In this document: positions 25,751-35,475 of the stretch, piece by piece
Layout: each line of letters opens with the position of its first letter
Numbering within the stretch: the first letter of the stretch is position 1
DNA from: Paenibacillus ihumii
GTDB lineage: Bacteria > Bacillota > Bacilli > Paenibacillales > Paenibacillaceae
NCBI RefSeq assembly: GCF_001403875.1
Contig: NZ_LN884299.1
Location: 930,117 to 994,116 of the forward strand
Length of the DNA stretch: 64,000 nt
Direction: 5' to 3'
Notes under the pieces: generated by a model
The model's database searches: none
What the model was told of the DNA's origin: nothing
The model's input: only the letters and a program-made list of their open reading frames with translations
Position numbers and translations under genes: made by a program

Positions 25751-27055
25751 CTACTGTTTTACAATATCTTGAACTGCCTTATCCAGCTTCTCCAGAAGCT
25801 CCTCTCTTGAGATTTGGGCTCCTAAGTATTCCTGCATCGCAGCTCCAAAGCCTTGCGTAACACCGTCCGGGAACAGGTCCCAGTACCAGCCGACAGCAGT
25901 TGAGGATTTCTCTTGGACGGCGACAGCAATTTGGCCAATGTCATTTTCTGTTGCCTCAATGCTTGTAAGGGCAGGGATAAATTTAAACTCTTTGCTTACA
26001 AATGTCTTTCCGGTTTCGGACGTTACCAGCCAGTTCAGAAAGTCTTTTGCTTCTTCCGGATGTTCCGATTTGCTGTTAACAATATAATTGCTAGGTACTC
26101 CGATTAAAACGCTGCCTTCCTTATCGTTGATTGGAGCTGGAAGCACTCCTAACTGCAGGCTAGGATCGATCTTATCGATGTCGGCTTGTGTCCAATTGCC
26201 TTGGATCATCATCGCAGCTTTACCTGCTGAAAAGTTGGCGATTTGTGAGGCGTAATCCGTTGTCATTTTATCCTTTTGTGCATGGTTGAATACCAAGTCG
26301 ACCAGATCCAGCCATTGTTTGAAAACCTCATTGTCTTTAAAGGTCGCATTTCCTGCTTTGACATCTTCAATAAACTTTTGCGGATTGGGCTGGTTGGCGA
26401 GTCCGACATTGACCAGGTGCATACCTAGTGACCACCATTCATTCGTTGCCATGAAGGGTGTAATATCTGCGGAGTTTAACTTTTCAACGGCTTCTTTCAA
26501 TTGTGAAAGGGTCTTAGGTTCTTCGGTAATTCCAGCTTTCTCAAACAATGACTTGTTATAAACAATACCGTATCCTTCCACATTCATGGGCATGCCGTAA
26601 AGCTTCCCGTCTACCGTAGTAGGGGTTTTTGACGTTTCAATCAGATCTTTGGTCCAAGGCTCGTCAGTAAGATCCGTCGTACGATCCATATAAGGAATCA
26701 TGCCGACATAGCCGCCGTTATTGAAGATCTCCGGTTCGGAGCCCGAAGCCAATTCGGCCTTTAGCAATGCGCTATAATCTTCACCGCCGCCATGTGTTTC
26801 CACTTCTACTTTAACACCGGTTTCTTTCTCGTATTCTTCGGCCAGTTTATTAAGTGATTCGGCAATTTCAACTTTGTAGTTAAACATTTTAATGCTGATG
26901 TCTTTTTTTGTCCCTTGCTGGGTTTGTTCGGTGTTATTAGTCTGTGTACCTTGGTTCCCTTCCTTGCCGTTGCCATTGTTGCCGCTTTTGCCACAGCCTG
27001 CAATCATTAAAGTGAAAACGGTTGCGACAATCAGGGCGAGCTTCCATTTTTTCAT
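25751..27055 (-). CDS. Sugar ABC transporter solute-binding lipoprotein
   Basis: 434-aa family 1 extracellular binding protein of a CUT1 transporter. Lipobox is IAGC with lipidated C21 (TLMIAGCGKSGNNG), followed by a Gly/Asn/Gln/Thr-rich linker. Motifs typical of the family include YGMPMNVEGYGIVYNKSLFEKAGI and AAMMIQGNWTQADI. The start is placed at ATG 27055, preceded by GGGAGG, although the frame is open upstream. It is the last gene of a three-gene operon (permease, permease, binding protein), the reverse of the order in the other three transporters here. Ligand unknown; no glycosidase is linked directly. Confidence 0.9.
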   Translation of the reverse strand: MKKWKLALIVATVFTLMIAGCGKSGNNGNGKEGNQGTQTNNTEQTQQGTKKDISIKMFNYKVEIAESLNKLAEEYEKETGVKVEVETHGGGEDYSALLKAELASGSEPEIFNNGGYVGMIPYMDRTTDLTDEPWTKDLIETSKTPTTVDGKLYGMPMNVEGYGIVYNKSLFEKAGITEEPKTLSQLKEAVEKLNSADITPFMATNEWWSLGMHLVNVGLANQPNPQKFIEDVKAGNATFKDNEVFKQWLDLVDLVFNHAQKDKMTTDYASQIANFSAGKAAMMIQGNWTQADIDKIDPSLQLGVLPAPINDKEGSVLIGVPSNYIVNSKSEHPEEAKDFLNWLVTSETGKTFVSKEFKFIPALTSIEATENDIGQIAVAVQEKSSTAVGWYWDLFPDGVTQGFGAAMQEYLGAQISREELLEKLDKAVQDIVKQ

Positions 27056-27163
27056 ATAATAACCTCCCTTTTTATTTTGCTTACAAGGCCATTCTATTGA
27101 AATCGCATTCAAGCAGACACTTAATATTTTGCTGAAAAAAGTGGACATTATTGTTATTGCTTC

Positions 27164-28006
27164 CTATCCTTTAACGGAACCTGCTGTCACACCCTCGAGG
27201 ATATATTTTTGGAGGGAGAGAAAGAAAATGATAATCGGTGTAGTGGCCATTACCAGGCCAGCTAGCGCAAGGTCCCATTTTTTGGTGTACTGGCCGAAAA
27301 ATTTCGTGACAGCCAAGGGTAAGGTTGTCAGATCTTTATTGCCTCCAATCACAAGTACGGGTAGCAGATAATCGTTCCAGATCCATAATGTATTCAGGAT
27401 GACGACAGTAATTGCGATTGGCATTAATAGAGGAAAAACGATGCGGAAATAAACCCCGAAAGGGTTTGAACCGTCTACCTTGGCCGCCTCTTCCAATTCG
27501 ACTGGAACCGTCTTGATAAATCCATGGAACAGAAATACGGATAACGGCATCCCAAAACCGAGATAACAAGCCACAATGCCGTATAATTCCCCGCGCAATT
27601 CCAGCAAACTTGTGACCCGAACCAATTGTAGCATGATGGACTGAAACGGTATGATCATGGCCGAAATCAGCAGTAGGAACACCAGCATATTGAATCGGGT
27701 TGGTTTCCGGACGATTTGGTAAGCAGCCATGGAACTGAACAGAACGATGAGAACTACGCTAAGTCCGGTAATTTGAAAGGAGTTCCATAATGCTTGAGGA
27801 AAGTCTATTGCGCTCCAGACGTTCCGGTAATTATCCCAGTGAAAGATTTGAGGAAAGGATGCTGCGTCGATCAGAATCTCTTTAAGCGTTTTAACCGAGT
27901 TGGTCAGCACCAGGTAAAAGGGAGCTAAAAAAAGGATGCCTAGTAATATAGCGGCGACTTCCACAATCAACAGTGTTGTTCGATATTTTTGATTTTGAGA
28001 GAACAT
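27164..28006 (-). CDS. Sugar ABC transporter permease (MalG type)
   Basis: 280-aa permease with six predicted helices and EAA loop LEEAAKVDGSNPFGVYFRIVFP (E172 region). The terminal YILEGVTAGSVKG is typical. ATG at 28006 is preferred; AAGGAGG lies upstream and the start overlaps the stop of the preceding permease by one base (TAATG), showing translational coupling. A longer open frame begins at 28039 but lacks a binding site. No ATPase gene is nearby. Confidence 0.92.
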   Translation of the reverse strand: MFSQNQKYRTTLLIVEVAAILLGILFLAPFYLVLTNSVKTLKEILIDAASFPQIFHWDNYRNVWSAIDFPQALWNSFQITGLSVVLIVLFSSMAAYQIVRKPTRFNMLVFLLLISAMIIPFQSIMLQLVRVTSLLELRGELYGIVACYLGFGMPLSVFLFHGFIKTVPVELEEAAKVDGSNPFGVYFRIVFPLLMPIAITVVILNTLWIWNDYLLPVLVIGGNKDLTTLPLAVTKFFGQYTKKWDLALAGLVMATTPIIIFFLSLQKYILEGVTAGSVKG

Positions 28007-28896
28007 TAGGCGGAAACCTCCTTGCGCTTGGTCACCCAAACCTGCGCAATTGTAATCGCCGACACGGCGAGAAAGAACAGAAGTGCTTTAGCTGTGCCCA
28101 GGCCATAACGGTTATTTATCAGAGCTTCGGCGTAGATGTTATAAGCCAATGATTGTGTTGAAGTGCCAGGACCGCCCTTCGTCAAAGACAGGTTGAGATC
28201 AAACATTTTGAAGGCGTTGGAAGTCGTAAGGAAGAGACAAATTGTAATCGCCGGCATAATCAAGGGAATGTATATTTTTCGCAGAAGTTGATGTGGACGT
28301 GCTCCGTCAATCTGGGCAGCTTCGATCAAATCTTTCGGGGTTCCTGCCAAGGCAGCAATATAGATAACCATCATATATCCTGCGGTTTGCCAGATAAACA
28401 CGATAATGAGTCCCCAAAAACCAGTGGAAGGCGTCCCAAGCCATGGCAATTGAAAAAAGGATAGGCCGGTCAATTCTCCGATCGTGCTAAACCCCTTCGT
28501 GAAAATGAACTGCCAAATATATCCGAGCAGAATGCCGCCTATCACATTAGGCATAAAGAAGACCGTTCGAAGAATTTTCCGTGTCTTTAAGGACCGGGTC
28601 AAAATTAGCGCGAGGGATAATGCTAAGATGTTGGAGAAGATCACTGAAATTACTGTAAACTTCAGCGTGAAGATAAGAGATTCCCAGAACTTGTCGTCGT
28701 TCATGAAGATTTTTCTCCAATTATCCGCCCCCGTCCAGACAGCCTTATCCAAGTCGAGACCGTTCCAATCGGTGAATGCGTAATAGAACCCGAGGGCGAA
28801 TGGGACGAGCACAATGATGACAAAAAATAAGAGACACGGACCGAGAAATATAATTTGCTGGGCCCAATCTTTTTTCGAGCGCAAGACTCTGTTCAT
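28006..28896 (-). CDS. Sugar ABC transporter permease (MalF type)
   Basis: 296-aa permease, first gene of its operon, six predicted helices, EAA loop LIEAAQIDGARPHQLLRKIYIP (E192 region). The ribosome binding site AAAGGAGAAAAC precedes ATG 28896. It is divergent from the sensor kinase at 29040 across 143 bases, so the pair of promoters between them probably links signal and transport. Substrate is unassigned. Confidence 0.92.
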   Translation of the reverse strand: MNRVLRSKKDWAQQIIFLGPCLLFFVIIVLVPFALGFYYAFTDWNGLDLDKAVWTGADNWRKIFMNDDKFWESLIFTLKFTVISVIFSNILALSLALILTRSLKTRKILRTVFFMPNVIGGILLGYIWQFIFTKGFSTIGELTGLSFFQLPWLGTPSTGFWGLIIVFIWQTAGYMMVIYIAALAGTPKDLIEAAQIDGARPHQLLRKIYIPLIMPAITICLFLTTSNAFKMFDLNLSLTKGGPGTSTQSLAYNIYAEALINNRYGLGTAKALLFFLAVSAITIAQVWVTKRKEVSA

Positions 28897-29039
28897 ATGT
28901 TTTCTCCTTTCAGTTCTGCGAGGTTAACAAATTCAGTATAGAAAGGATAGATGCTATACAACACTCATTTTTATGACAATAAAAGTGGAATATTTTGCGG
29001 CCCTTTGCTAAGATGTTGAGAAAAAAAGGGGGGATATGA

Positions 29040-30905
29040 CTGTTTCGCAAAAGTATCCGTTTTAAGTTAATAGCGCTTCTTCTGATCGCGGTAATGCTTC
29101 CGAACGGCGTTTCAATCACGGTCTCTTACTTTTATACCAAAGTATCTGTGACGGAAAAATCGATTCGCGAAAATACGAACTATCTCACGCTTGGGGGAGC
29201 GAATCTTCAAAGCTATTTCACAGGAATTCATGAATTAGCCATGTCCATTTATAGCGGAATCAATATCCCGGATTCCCTGTATACCGCGATATTGTCGGCC
29301 AAACCTCACGATTTGCCGGATGCGGGTCCAATCGAAGACTTAAAACGCAATGTTTTTTCGAGCCAGCTGCTCAATATGTTCCAATCCAATAAGGATATCT
29401 ATCAGATTCATTTGTTCGTGAACGCAAATAAACAATCCAATACCTTATTGAAGGGTTTTTTTCGTAGAGAATATAACGACTCATATCGCCCCCCAGTCTC
29501 TCCGTCAGGAAAAGTGGAGCCATATATTGAGGTCTCGCATCCTGATCACAGATATGGTATGAAATCGGGAATACCCAATCTTAAACCGGGTCTGATTGAG
29601 GTTTTTAGTGCCCACTATCCCATTTACCGTACGCCAAGCGATGAAGCCATGGGTTATCTTTCTATAGATTTTCGTTTAAGTGAGCTTGAGGAAATTTCAA
29701 AGTCAATGAATGAGCAGGGGGCGGAGCAAATTTTCTTGCTTAACGAACAGGGTGAAGCCCTTTATTCTTCCGATCCGGATTTGATAGGAAAGACGATAAA
29801 AGCGGGATGGAGTAAAGTCCCATCCGAAGAAGAAGACGGTCATTTTTCTTGGAAGGATGAACGTTTCGAAGGGATTGTGTTTTACAGGGCGATCCAAAGT
29901 CCTTTATTTAAGGGTTATCTTCTCAAACTGGTCCCCTATGATAATTTATATGGGGATGCCAAAACCATAACTCGAATCACGACAGGAATCGGTATACTGT
30001 TTTTAATTATTGGCATGATCGCTGCTATTCTGATTTCTATTCGTTTTACGAATCCGATTAAACGGCTTATCTCCTTCACGCAAAAGGTACAAACCGGTGA
30101 TATGGAGGCCCGGGTCGAGGTTGTCACCGAAGATGAATTCGGGATATTAACAAGAAAAATCAATAATATGACGCAAACCATCAATAATTTGATTTTAAAG
30201 GAATACAAGCTTGAAATCGCCAATAAGAGCAATCAGTTAAAGGCGCTCCAAGCTCAGATCAACCCGCATTTCCTGTATAATGCATTACAATCGATAGCTA
30301 CGATGTCGCTTAAGTACAAAGCATTGGAGGTTTATGAACGGATTTGTGCGCTCGGAAGCATGATGCGATATACAATGGCTACGGGGATAAACACGGTCAC
30401 GCTTCAAGAAGAGGTCGAGCATGCGGAACATTACCTCATGTTGCAAAAGGAACGATTTGGTGAAGAAAATCTTGAAGTTCATTTTGATATCGCGGAAGAA
30501 ACCAGAATGCAAGCTGTTCCAAAAATGATTTTACAACCGCTCGTAGAAAATATATTTAAGCATGCTTTTGAGGACGGAATCGTGAGTGGAAGAATACGTG
30601 TACATATGGTCAGTCGCTTGGACGAGGCAGGAAATCTGTCAATCGCCGTCTCGGATAACGGAAGGAAGCTGCCGCCGGAAAGAGTTCTGGAGATGGAGTC
30701 GGCGATCAATGCCGAGATCAGGAATGAAATTGAACAAATTGGGCTTCGAAATGTATTGGCAAGACTCCGGTTGTATTTCGGTAAAGAAGCCAGCTTGACG
30801 ATGAGGGGACATGAAAAAGGAGGCTTAACCGTATCTTTGTGGATACCTACCAAAAATTACATAAGTATGGAGGCGGACAAGGGTGAAAGCACTGATCGTC
30901 GATGA
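29040..30905 (+). CDS. YesM-type sensor histidine kinase, probable CTG start
   Basis: 621-aa kinase if started at CTG 29040, which reads LFRKSIRFKLIALLLIAVMLPN, a typical first helix for this family, and has AAGGGGGG 6 bases upstream. The first ATG in frame is 29094 and would remove half of the first transmembrane segment. An in-frame stop (TGA 29037-29039) rules out anything further upstream. The second helix is near GIGILFLIIGMIAAILISI. Then come HAMP, QINPHFLYN with H410, and an N-box PLVENIFKHAFED. It overlaps the regulator by 23 bases and is divergent from the transporter. Either CTG is a real non-standard start or a base error is present. Confidence 0.88.
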   Translation: MFRKSIRFKLIALLLIAVMLPNGVSITVSYFYTKVSVTEKSIRENTNYLTLGGANLQSYFTGIHELAMSIYSGINIPDSLYTAILSAKPHDLPDAGPIEDLKRNVFSSQLLNMFQSNKDIYQIHLFVNANKQSNTLLKGFFRREYNDSYRPPVSPSGKVEPYIEVSHPDHRYGMKSGIPNLKPGLIEVFSAHYPIYRTPSDEAMGYLSIDFRLSELEEISKSMNEQGAEQIFLLNEQGEALYSSDPDLIGKTIKAGWSKVPSEEEDGHFSWKDERFEGIVFYRAIQSPLFKGYLLKLVPYDNLYGDAKTITRITTGIGILFLIIGMIAAILISIRFTNPIKRLISFTQKVQTGDMEARVEVVTEDEFGILTRKINNMTQTINNLILKEYKLEIANKSNQLKALQAQINPHFLYNALQSIATMSLKYKALEVYERICALGSMMRYTMATGINTVTLQEEVEHAEHYLMLQKERFGEENLEVHFDIAEETRMQAVPKMILQPLVENIFKHAFEDGIVSGRIRVHMVSRLDEAGNLSIAVSDNGRKLPPERVLEMESAINAEIRNEIEQIGLRNVLARLRLYFGKEASLTMRGHEKGGLTVSLWIPTKNYISMEADKGESTDRR

Positions 30906-32499
30906 TGAGAAGCATGTAAGGGAGGCGATTCGCTATTTTGTGCCCTGGGAGGAATACGGGATCGAGTCCGTATTTGAAGCTATGAATGGGAAAGAAGCGG
31001 TTCATCTCATTATGGCGGAGCGGCCGGCAATCATTTTTACGGATATGCGGATGCCCCTAATGGATGGGGTGCAGCTTCTGGAATGGATTCATCAGCATTT
31101 TCCGGGCACCAAAGTAATTATCATTAGCGGATATCAAGATTATAAGTATCTTCAACCTGCCATTGTATATGGGGGAACGGATTATTTGCTTAAGCCGATG
31201 AATGGCAAGAAAATCGTGGAGGCGACGGAGCGAGCGGTACGGAAATGGCAGCAGGAAAAGGAGGAGAGTGACCGCTCTCTTCATCGGAATATTCAAATCA
31301 ATGAGCTGCAGCCTATATACCTAGACAGAATTTTTACGGATTTTGTAACAGGCCATAGGCGATATGAGGAACTATACCGTACACTAAATGACCACTTTAA
31401 ACTAACATCGGGAACTACTCGCTGTCAGGTTTCGGTCCTATCATTGGAACATTTGGAACAAAGGCTTATAACTCGGTTCAATGGAGATGCTTCTTTAATG
31501 TATTATGCCATCATAAATATATGCAACGATGTACTTTCCGGGGAAAAAGATAGTCATGGATACGCTTTTCGCTGCGGGATTGAGGGGATAAACATAGTTA
31601 TTTTATGCTGGGATCATGCAAAGGATATAGAGGGGATCCTCCAGAGTATTAATAAATCTATGATGGAGACCTATCAAATTCAAGTTCACTTTGGTCTCGG
31701 TGAAGTATACCCGATTTCGGAAGGGGTACCGCGTTCCTTCGAGCAGGCCAACAAAGCAATAAAACAACGCAATTTGCTTTGTTCGGAAAAACGGATTCAC
31801 AAGCATCGCAAGCCAGATCAAGTTAGTGAAGAAAACTATTCGTTTCTTCGTTTTTTTGAGCCCTTTAAATTTGCTGCATTATCCGGACAGCGCGATCGCG
31901 TTATTGAATGGGTAGATAAATGGGCCGATCATATGGAGCAGCAACCTTACCTATCCCGGATTCAGTTTGAAAAATGGCAGAGGGAATTTGAATCTGCCCT
32001 GTTAAACTGGAAGGTTGAATTTGGATGGGATGGGTGCTCCAATTCGGCCGAAACATTTGGTTTTGATCTGCCTTTGGATCCAAACGGAAATTTTTCGCTT
32101 TCCGTTTGGAAGGAGCAAGTTGCGGCCAACCTGCTTGCCTTTTCTCGGGAGTACGCCTCCGTACATACCCTGGACGGTCAATTGGTGAGAAACATTAAAC
32201 GTTATATTGACCAGAACTTCCACAAAGAAATTACGCTGCAGCATATCGCGGATCGCTTTTTTATCAGCCGAGAAAATATTTCCAGGAAGTTCAAGCAAAT
32301 CACGAATGAGAATTTAACAGACTATCTTACCCGGTTGAGAATCGATAAAGCCAAAACCTTGCTGGCAGATTCAGGTATGCGTTTAACTCAAATCGCTGAT
32401 CTTGTCGGATATCAGGATGAAAAGTATTTTAGCCGAGTATTCAAAAAGATAACAGGGCAGACCCCGCGTGAGTTCAGAAAACAATTAGATTCGAAATGA
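30883..32499 (+). CDS. YesN-type response regulator (receiver plus AraC HTH)
   Basis: 538-aa response regulator. Receiver domain residues 1-120 with DDE at 7-9 and phosphoacceptor D54 (FTDMRMPLMDG); C-terminal AraC domain with FFISRENISRKFKQITNENLTDYL and VGYQDEKYFSRVFKKITGQTPREFR. GTG start at 30883 with GGAGGCGG upstream, overlapping the kinase gene by 23 bases. With the kinase it should regulate the divergent transporter at 25751-28896. It ends 7 bases from a convergent AraC gene. Confidence 0.93.
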   Translation: MKALIVDDEKHVREAIRYFVPWEEYGIESVFEAMNGKEAVHLIMAERPAIIFTDMRMPLMDGVQLLEWIHQHFPGTKVIIISGYQDYKYLQPAIVYGGTDYLLKPMNGKKIVEATERAVRKWQQEKEESDRSLHRNIQINELQPIYLDRIFTDFVTGHRRYEELYRTLNDHFKLTSGTTRCQVSVLSLEHLEQRLITRFNGDASLMYYAIINICNDVLSGEKDSHGYAFRCGIEGINIVILCWDHAKDIEGILQSINKSMMETYQIQVHFGLGEVYPISEGVPRSFEQANKAIKQRNLLCSEKRIHKHRKPDQVSEENYSFLRFFEPFKFAALSGQRDRVIEWVDKWADHMEQQPYLSRIQFEKWQREFESALLNWKVEFGWDGCSNSAETFGFDLPLDPNGNFSLSVWKEQVAANLLAFSREYASVHTLDGQLVRNIKRYIDQNFHKEITLQHIADRFFISRENISRKFKQITNENLTDYLTRLRIDKAKTLLADSGMRLTQIADLVGYQDEKYFSRVFKKITGQTPREFRKQLDSK

Positions 32500-32506
32500 G
32501 TCTGAG

Positions 32507-33406
32507 CTATTGCGCGGAAGTTCCCCTCTCCCGAACTTTTTTATAATATTGACTGGGCGAAAGTCCCTCATACTTCTTAAATACCTTGCTAAAGTAATAC
32601 GGATCGTCCAGCCCGGACAAATAGCCAATTTCATTAAAGCTTAAATGGGTCGCTTCGATCAATTCCTTCGCATGATCGATTCGAATCCGGTTTACATAAC
32701 GCATAATGCTCCGGCCAGTCCATTTGGTGAATACCCGGTTGATGTAATCATAATTGCATTCAAATTCTTGCTCGATGTCCGTGCTGGTTATTTTTTCGGT
32801 ATAGTGCTCATGGATGTAGTCAAGCAAGGCGTGGACTTTAATGAACGATTTGGTATTGCCTCCCTCATGCGTTTGAAGCGTATCGATAAAGTATTTCCTG
32901 GAGACCTTGATCAGCCATTCGGTAAATTTTAGAGCGGTCAATCCGCGGTTGAAATATTTGCGCCTGTACAGCCCCAGTATTTCATTCATCGCAAGAAAGG
33001 AAAAAGACAGGTCTTTTTTCGACAAAGAATAGTTTTTTGGGAAATGACAAATAGAATTGTCCTGGCCGGCCTGATAGGCTTCTTCTTCCAGAATGACGTG
33101 TCTGGCTAAGGGAAGGATATCTTTCACCTCCACCGCTTTCATGTCCGAATGCTCAAAATGAACATAGTAATAGTCGCAAACGTGCTTATCTATGCCTTCG
33201 TGCTCCAAATTTGGCTCCAGGACAAGGAGATCCCCCTTCTTCAGGATATAGTCGACACCGTTTTCCCGGAGATGAAGCTCACCGCATTTGATGAAATAGA
33301 GAACCCATTCGTGCGTCGTTCTCTTAAAGTGAATCCAAGGCTGTTTATAGGAAACGAACCCCATCAATTTGATCTTCGGCATTACTTCCACATTAATAGC
33401 AAGCAT
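32507..33406 (-). CDS. AraC-family transcriptional regulator with cupin domain
   Basis: 299-aa one-component regulator. The N-terminal cupin contains LHLRENGVDYILKKGDLLVLEPNLEHEG, and the C terminus has two helix-turn-helix units (CNYDYINRVFTKWTGRSIMRYV; LSGLDDPYYFSKVFKKYEGLSPSQYY). It is divergent from the Gfo/Idh/MocA and ThuA genes (134 bases between), which it likely controls. The DNA-binding half resembles the other AraC regulators here only in family features. Confidence 0.86.
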   Translation of the reverse strand: MLAINVEVMPKIKLMGFVSYKQPWIHFKRTTHEWVLYFIKCGELHLRENGVDYILKKGDLLVLEPNLEHEGIDKHVCDYYYVHFEHSDMKAVEVKDILPLARHVILEEEAYQAGQDNSICHFPKNYSLSKKDLSFSFLAMNEILGLYRRKYFNRGLTALKFTEWLIKVSRKYFIDTLQTHEGGNTKSFIKVHALLDYIHEHYTEKITSTDIEQEFECNYDYINRVFTKWTGRSIMRYVNRIRIDHAKELIEATHLSFNEIGYLSGLDDPYYFSKVFKKYEGLSPSQYYKKVRERGTSAQ

Positions 33407-33540
33407 GATTATCCTCCCAGATCAATTTATAAAAGTCGCTTTTGTACAAAAAGGGTATCTTTCCGCCATTTCCGTCCATTCTATCACACTCTATACTGGG
33501 GTTGTGATTAAAACGATGTTAACAGGGATGGGGCGATGAA

Positions 33541-34608
33541 ATGGAAAAGCTGAAAATCGGTGTGATCGGCTTGGGCGGTATCGCGGACATGCATATTGGG
33601 GGCATATTGTCCAGCGAGGATGCCGACGTATGGTCGATTTGCGATTGCAATGAAGAAGCGCTGGCAAGAAGGGGCGAAGAACTCGGCATCCCGGAAACGC
33701 GAAGATATCTGAGTGTTACGGAATTGCTGGAGAATCCCGAACTCGACGCAGTGACGATCGGTACGCCAAATCACAATCATTATGCGATCGCCTGTGAGGC
33801 GATAAAGCGGCGTAAGCCTTTTGCCCTTGAAAAGCCGGTGTCGCTGGATACGCGGGAGGCGCGTATGCTGAGGGATATGCTGGCGAACGATTACCTGCCG
33901 CATATGGTTTGCTTCAGTTACCGTTACAAAGCGGCGGTGAGATATGCAAAATGGATGATTGACCAGGGCAAATTAGGCGATATTAAACACGTGTACAGCC
34001 AATACCTGCAAAGCTGGGGACTGGACGAAAGCATTCCGCTGGTCTGGAGATTCCGCAAAGAGCTGTCGGGATCGGGGGCGCTGGGAGACTTGGGCTCGCA
34101 TATTCTCGATCTTCAGCGTTTTCTCATCGGCGATGCAGAACGGGTGATTGCCGATGCGGATACGATTATCAAGGAACGCGGCCTCATTTCCGGAGACGGT
34201 AAGGGGGAGGTCGACGTCGACGACTTCTGTCATGTGCTGATGCGCCTTAAGGGAGGTGCTTCGGGAGCCATGTCCATTTCAAGATTCGCTTACGGGCGGG
34301 GGAACTACCAACAGCTGGAGATTTACGGTACCCGCGGAGCACTTGTGTACAATCTCGAAGAGGAAGACACTCTTTACGTCCATTTTTCCGAAGAGGGAGA
34401 CCGCGGATTCCGGAAAGCGGAAATTCCTGAATCCTTCCGAACTGATCAGATGCAGTCTTTTATCAACCTTGTCCAAGGAAAAGGGGATGGGTGTGACGCC
34501 GATATGGAAGACGGTTATATGAATCAGCTTACCCTTGACTCTATTATCGAATCATTTACGGAACAACGATGGATTCATATCAAACAGGAGGTGTTTCATC
34601 ATGTCTAA
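33541..34608 (+). CDS. Gfo/Idh/MocA-family sugar oxidoreductase (ThuB-like)
   Basis: 355-aa NAD(P)-dependent dehydrogenase. The Rossmann motif [15 protein letters not shown] is at the N terminus and the catalytic-site lysine lies in [10 protein letters not shown] near residue 100. A Gly-rich [14 protein letters not shown] follows near residue 183. The family oxidises or reduces sugars and their derivatives. It overlaps a ThuA-domain gene by 8 bases; in other bacteria ThuA/ThuB pairs convert disaccharides to 3-keto forms. A related role on isomaltose-type sugars from the dextran locus is inference. ATG start has GGGGCGATGA upstream. Confidence 0.85.
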   Translation: MEKLKIGVIGLGGIADMHIGGILSSEDADVWSICDCNEEALARRGEELGIPETRRYLSVTELLENPELDAVTIGTPNHNHYAIACEAIKRRKPFALEKPVSLDTREARMLRDMLANDYLPHMVCFSYRYKAAVRYAKWMIDQGKLGDIKHVYSQYLQSWGLDESIPLVWRFRKELSGSGALGDLGSHILDLQRFLIGDAERVIADADTIIKERGLISGDGKGEVDVDDFCHVLMRLKGGASGAMSISRFAYGRGNYQQLEIYGTRGALVYNLEEEDTLYVHFSEEGDRGFRKAEIPESFRTDQMQSFINLVQGKGDGCDADMEDGYMNQLTLDSIIESFTEQRWIHIKQEVFHHV

Positions 34609-35329
34609 CATCAATGTAACCGTATGGAACGAATACCGACATGAAAAACAAAGTGAACAAGTGAAAGCGATTTATCCGGAGGGCATTCATAGGGCCATTG
34701 CGAACTATCTGAACGGCCAGGACGGATTGGAGGCAGGAACCGCCGTGCTCGATGAGCCGGAACACGGACTGACCGATGAGGTGTTGGATAGAACCGACGT
34801 GCTGATTTGGTGGGGGCATTTGGCTCACGACGAGGTGAGCGATGAGATCGTAGAAAAAGTGCGCCAACGAGTGCTGTGCGGAATGGGTCTGATCGTCCTT
34901 CACTCGGGACACGGTTCAAAAATATTCCAAGCTCTTATGGGCACGAACACGGGAGCGCTGAAATGGCGGGATGACGGAGAAAAGGAAAGAATCTGGATTA
35001 TCGAGCCCGGCCATCCAATCGCGAAGGGCCTTGGCGAGTATATCGAAATTCCGAAGGAAGAAATGTACGGGGAACGTTTTGAGATCCCGGCCCCGGACGA
35101 ATTGATCTTTATTTCGTGGTTCGAAGGCGGTGAAGTGTTCCGCAGCGGTTGTTGTTACAAAAGAGGGCAGGGTAATATTTTCTACTTCAGGCCGGGACAT
35201 GAAACATTCCCCGTATACCACCACCCCGAGGTGCTTCAGGTGATTGCCAACAGCGTGCGCTGGGCGGCGAAGAGTGAACTTGCTAAATTCTCTTACGGGC
35301 GCGTGGCGCCTCTGGAGACAGTTCGTTAA
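34601..35329 (+). CDS. ThuA-domain protein
   Basis: 242-aa protein of the ThuA fold (class I glutamine amidotransferase-like). Features: [20 protein letters not shown] at the N terminus, [14 protein letters not shown] near residue 70, [12 protein letters not shown] near 103, and [18 protein letters not shown] near the end. The start ATG 34601 has AGGAGG 8-9 bases upstream and overlaps the preceding stop by 8 bases. A longer frame open from 34535 lies inside the previous gene and is not favoured. It probably works with the upstream dehydrogenase on a keto-sugar; catalytic role is not proven for most family members. Confidence 0.85.
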   Translation: MSNINVTVWNEYRHEKQSEQVKAIYPEGIHRAIANYLNGQDGLEAGTAVLDEPEHGLTDEVLDRTDVLIWWGHLAHDEVSDEIVEKVRQRVLCGMGLIVLHSGHGSKIFQALMGTNTGALKWRDDGEKERIWIIEPGHPIAKGLGEYIEIPKEEMYGERFEIPAPDELIFISWFEGGEVFRSGCCYKRGQGNIFYFRPGHETFPVYHHPEVLQVIANSVRWAAKSELAKFSYGRVAPLETVR

Positions 35330-35347
35330 TTTAAAGGCAGTTATCAC

Positions 35348-35380
35348 AGGAGGGCGAATATGTCAACGCTCTCCTTTTTG
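35348..35380 (+). terminator. Terminator after the ThuA gene
   Basis: AGGAGGGCG pairs with CGCTCTCCT (one G-U) around a loop at 35348-35375, followed by TTTTTG. It separates the ThuB/ThuA pair from the GH13 gene. Confidence 0.7.
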
Positions 35381-35475
35381 ATGTTTTGGAGATTATAGAA
35401 TGTTGTACATGAAAGAGAGATTTTTTAAGATGAATTTGAAACGTTTATTTATATGCGGTATTGGGAGGAATTTAG

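Noticed and set aside
35430-35460. cre-like sequence before the GH13 gene (TTGAAACGTTTA)
   Set aside because: It is one base short of the consensus spacing between TGNAA and CG.
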